The notes beneath the pieces are model-generated. The model was given only the letters and a program-made list of their open reading frames with translations, made no database searches and was not told the DNA's origin. Source: Nitrospirota bacterium (GTDB lineage: Bacteria; Nitrospirota_A; Leptospirillia; Leptospirillales; Leptospirillaceae). From it: a stretch of DNA of 8,035 nucleotides. Of the stretch, positions 5,340 to 8,035 are shown one piece after another. The DNA is taken from NCBI GenBank assembly GCA_021838765.1, contig JAKCCY010000119.1, forward strand, positions 1 through 8,035. Reading direction: 5' to 3'. Position 1 is the first letter of the stretch; every line of letters starts with the position of its first letter. The position numbers and the translations under genes were made by a program.

Positions 5340-7952
5340 TCAATCGACCTCTCCCATGGAAATGGGATTGGCAGGATTGTATCCCTTCCCCTGAGACTCT
5401 CTTTCCCGAACCCATTTTATAAAGTCGTTATTCTGAAGGGGAGGACTGTAAAGATAGCCCTGGATTTCGTCACACCCAAGCTCTTTTAAAATCTCAAATT
5501 GTTCCTGAGTTTCGACTCCTTCTGCAATCGTCTTGAGTCGAAGGGCTGAACTCATCGCGATGATGGCGGTCGTGATCGCTCGGATATCAGGATCGGATGA
5601 AAGCGTCATGATGAATGAACGGTCGATTTTCAGTTTGTAAACGGGAAGTTTTTTGAGATAGGAGAGACTGGAATAACCCGTTCCGAAGTCGTCAATGGAT
5701 ATCCTGATCCCCATCTCCGACAGGTTCCGTAGGTTGTCATCCGTCAGGGGATGCTTCATCAGAACGCTCTCGGTAAGTTCCATCTCCAATTGCTGACCTT
5801 CTACGCCATAATCTTTCAATGCGGATTCGACTGTTTTCATCAAATGACCCCGTTCGAATTGTTTGACCGATACGTTGACTGTCAGTCGGATGGGAACGAG
5901 TCCCGCATCCCTTCGAAACTTGATCTGGGCACAGGCCGTACGAATCACCCAGGCACCGATTGGAACGATCAGTCCTGTACTCTCTGCGACGGAAATAAAC
6001 TGATCCGGCAGAATCCATCCCTTTTCGGGATGATACCAACGGATCAATGCTTCAGTCCCAACCAGTGCTCCCGTTCTGATATCGATCTGAGGCTGATAGA
6101 AAAGCTCGAATTCGTTCCGTTCCAGCGCATGGCGCAGTTCCCTCTCCATATGGAACTTCCGTTCAGGAATAGCCCCTATCTCCGGGCGGTAGAAGACGAA
6201 AGTATTTCCAAGCTCTTTTGCCTGATACATGGCTGCATCCGCCCGTTTCAGGAGAAGGTCTGCCGTGCCTCCGTCTCTTGGGTAGGTTGAAATCCCGATG
6301 CTTCCGTTCGTGAAGACCTGAATCTGATCAATCTCGAAAGGCATGGCCAACTCATCGAGGATCTTCCGCGTAATTTGCTCCACGCTCCTCTCGTCATCAA
6401 GACCTTCCAGAAGAATGACGAACTCGTCTCCACCGAACCGGATCACGCTATCACCCTTTCTTACGCAATGGGAGAGACGTTTCGCCATCTCGACCAGAAG
6501 GGCGTCCCCACTTGCGTGGCCCAACGAATCGTTGATCCCCTTGAATCGGTCCAGATCGAGAAACAGGATGGCCACCATCTGGCCACCCCGTTCGGCCAGA
6601 TGGATTGTCTGATTCAGCTTTTCTATCAGGCCGGATCGATTTGGAAGGCCGGTCAGTTCATCGTATCTGGCCAGATAAAGCAGTTGGTCCTCGAACTGTT
6701 TCCGTTTGGTAAGATCTCGTAGCACGAGAGTAATGAAAGACCCTGTGGACTCGTAGAATACACTGGATGAAATTTCCAGAGGGAATTTCGATCCGTCGCT
6801 TCTCTGCCCCTGAGAATCCCAAACACGACTTGAGCTCACTTCAGTGCTTTGGGAGAGAATGACCTCCACTTCCGGAAGAATGGTGCGAAGGTGGTGTTCC
6901 AGAAGATAATCACGGGATATTCCAAACATTTTTTCTGCGGCACCATTGAAGTAAAACAGCTGACCAGAAGCGTTTGTCAGAATGATTCCAGAGTAGGCTG
7001 TTTCGGCCAGATCCCTGAAACGCCGTTCAGATCCTTCCGCCATACTCCGGAGTTTCTCTTCTTCTGTCAGATCCTCGACGATCAGGAGAACACGGGCTTC
7101 TTCTTCTTCTTCTTCTTCCGCAAGACGCATTCCTGCAAGTGTGATCCGCACCGATTTCATGGACTCTGATCCAACTTTTCCCATGAGCAGAGGAATATCG
7201 TTTTGCGTTTCATTGGTGGCAATCACTTTCAGAATCCGTTCTTCCAATCTTTCAGCACATAAAATGGATTCGATCGTCTGACCGAAGATGTCGCCTTCGG
7301 AAAAACCAAATTGCTTCAGAAACGCCAGATTGGCGGAAAGGACGGTCATTTTGGCCGAAAGGACCAGAATCCCGGCGGGCATACTTGAAAAGACCTTTTG
7401 GGAATATTCGGTCAGAATACGGGTCTCCTTTAGACCGGCATAAATATAGGTATCGAGCGCCAGTCCCATGTCGAAAATCACGACCTTGACCAGGGATTGC
7501 CAAACGGCCAAAAATTCTTGAGGCCGGTCCGACAGAAGATTCTGAATTTCAGGAAGAAGGCCGGACAAATATTTGACATAGGCTCCGAGGTACCAATGGG
7601 GAGAGAGTCCGATCATTTGATGGACAACGCCGATTTTGAGACGTCCGTGAATATAGTCGGCATCATAAAGACCTGCCGTGAGACTGTCGTAATAGGCTGC
7701 CTGGGTTTTTTTCAGGCGATCAACGGCTGCTTCGTCCGGGAGAAATCGCCGGGTTTCTTCGAAGGAGAGGAGATGGCGGTAGAAGTCGTCAACGAATTGT
7801 GAGTGAAAAGAAGACAGGCGGGGATGAAGGGCTTTCAGCCGGTCAGCGTCATCGTCGGTGAAATTGAGGAAGGAACGGCGCGTCCGGAGACTCGCCTCAT
7901 CGATTTTTAGTGCCCGGATGATTTCACGGACGGTCTCCTCGGGTTGCTTCAT
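5340..7952 (-). CDS. Globin-coupled sensor, globin-PAS-PAS-GGDEF-EAL
   Basis: The product is 870 residues from the minus-strand ATG at 7952, preceded by AAGGGG (7966-7961) with 8 nt spacing. Residues about 22-175 form a globin sensor domain: RRSFLNFTDDDA, DFYRHLL with Tyr58 as likely distal residue, and VVHQMIGLSPHWYLGAY with His111 as the likely haem-binding proximal histidine. This resembles HemAT/DosC-type sensors, so O2 or another gas is the expected signal. PAS domains lie at about 185-300 and 310-425. Seven glutamates (279-285) encoded by a GAA repeat lie near the end of the first PAS. GGDEF is at 507-511 with RKGD (498-501) as the inhibitory site. The EAL domain has EAL at 634-636, VNVSVKQF, MELTES, Asp754-Asp755 in DDFGTG, LKID and Glu811 in EGVE. 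Both catalytic domains look competent. No transmembrane helix is seen, so it is probably cytoplasmic. It is convergent with the other GGDEF-EAL gene. Confidence 0.94.
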   Translation of the reverse strand: MKQPEETVREIIRALKIDEASLRTRRSFLNFTDDDADRLKALHPRLSSFHSQFVDDFYRHLLSFEETRRFLPDEAAVDRLKKTQAAYYDSLTAGLYDADYIHGRLKIGVVHQMIGLSPHWYLGAYVKYLSGLLPEIQNLLSDRPQEFLAVWQSLVKVVIFDMGLALDTYIYAGLKETRILTEYSQKVFSSMPAGILVLSAKMTVLSANLAFLKQFGFSEGDIFGQTIESILCAERLEERILKVIATNETQNDIPLLMGKVGSESMKSVRITLAGMRLAEEEEEEEARVLLIVEDLTEEEKLRSMAEGSERRFRDLAETAYSGIILTNASGQLFYFNGAAEKMFGISRDYLLEHHLRTILPEVEVILSQSTEVSSSRVWDSQGQRSDGSKFPLEISSSVFYESTGSFITLVLRDLTKRKQFEDQLLYLARYDELTGLPNRSGLIEKLNQTIHLAERGGQMVAILFLDLDRFKGINDSLGHASGDALLVEMAKRLSHCVRKGDSVIRFGGDEFVILLEGLDDERSVEQITRKILDELAMPFEIDQIQVFTNGSIGISTYPRDGGTADLLLKRADAAMYQAKELGNTFVFYRPEIGAIPERKFHMERELRHALERNEFELFYQPQIDIRTGALVGTEALIRWYHPEKGWILPDQFISVAESTGLIVPIGAWVIRTACAQIKFRRDAGLVPIRLTVNVSVKQFERGHLMKTVESALKDYGVEGQQLEMELTESVLMKHPLTDDNLRNLSEMGIRISIDDFGTGYSSLSYLKKLPVYKLKIDRSFIMTLSSDPDIRAITTAIIAMSSALRLKTIAEGVETQEQFEILKELGCDEIQGYLYSPPLQNNDFIKWVRERESQGKGYNPANPISMGEVD
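7097..7117 (-). repeat. In-frame (GAA)7 microsatellite in the globin-sensor gene
   Basis: Seven perfect CTT units on the plus strand read as seven GAA codons on the coding strand (codons at 7118-7098), giving Glu279-Glu285. The tract lies between predicted PAS strands. Slippage by whole units would change the loop length without breaking the frame. Confidence 0.85.
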
Positions 7953-7960
7953 GTCCGTGA

Positions 7961-7966
7961 CCCCTT
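7961..7966 (-). promoter_or_regulatory. Ribosome binding site of the globin-sensor gene
   Basis: On the minus strand AAGGGG lies 8 nt before the ATG at 7952. It is a moderate match and supports this start, which also places the globin fold at the expected distance from the N-terminus. Confidence 0.5.
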
Positions 7967-7986
7967 AATCGTGCCAAGTCGTGGAA

Positions 7987-8012
7987 GCTTGCTTGCTTGC
8001 TTGCTTGCTTGC
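7987..8012. repeat. (GCTT)6.5 tetranucleotide repeat upstream of the globin sensor
   Basis: Six perfect GCTT units plus GC run from 7987 to 8012; read on the gene's strand they are AAGC units. The tract starts about 35 bp before the start codon, in the presumed leader or promoter, and abuts an 8-bp palindrome TTGCGCAA (8009-8016). No clear -35/-10 pair was found within the 83 bases before the window ends. Slippage could change promoter spacing or leader length. Confidence 0.8.
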
Positions 8013-8035
8013 GCAAAAATCTTTCCAAAGAGAAA

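Overview
The window holds five confident protein-coding genes. Four carry clear domain or signal features. No RNA gene, insertion sequence or CRISPR array was seen. Moderate GC content, AGGAGG-type ribosome binding sites and large multi-domain c-di-GMP proteins indicate a free-living Gram-negative-type bacterium with an outer membrane. The style recalls Leptospirillum/Nitrospirota or a similar environmental group, but that placement is an impression only.

Layout. (1) Positions 1-480 are a long non-coding regulatory stretch. It is full of GTGCAC/GTGCGC/GCACATGA-type boxes and ends in a 31-bp near-perfect palindrome overlapping a strong sigma-70-like promoter. (2) Positions 483-2656 (+) hold a two-gene operon. 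The first gene encodes a ribbon-helix-helix (RHH) DNA-binding protein with a long helical region and a C-terminal transmembrane helix. The second, 14 nt downstream, encodes a lipoprotein with a glycine-rich linker and a probable beta-propeller. (3) Positions 2699-5296 (+) hold a second transcription unit with its own candidate promoter. It encodes a 128-residue stand-alone Rossmann NAD(P)-binding protein, followed after 16 nt by a PAS-PAS-GGDEF-EAL protein. (4) Positions 5340-7952 (-) hold a convergent gene for a globin-coupled sensor with the order globin-PAS-PAS-GGDEF-EAL. Upstream of it, at the window edge, is a (GCTT)6 tetranucleotide tract.

How the parts may work together. Both large proteins keep an intact GGDEF motif, an RxxD inhibitory site and the EAL catalytic residues, so each could make or degrade c-di-GMP according to its sensor input. 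One input is probably haem/O2 through the globin. The other is PAS-based, possibly linked to a redox cofactor through the neighbouring Rossmann protein. The RHH/lipoprotein operon looks self-regulated through its palindromic operator, and its first product would be a DNA-binding protein tethered to the inner membrane. A functional link between that operon and the c-di-GMP genes is not shown by the sequence.

The least ordinary items are the operator array joined to a membrane-anchored RHH protein, the Rossmann/c-di-GMP gene pair with a hairpin across its junction, and two simple-sequence repeats (one coding, one upstream) associated with the globin sensor gene.
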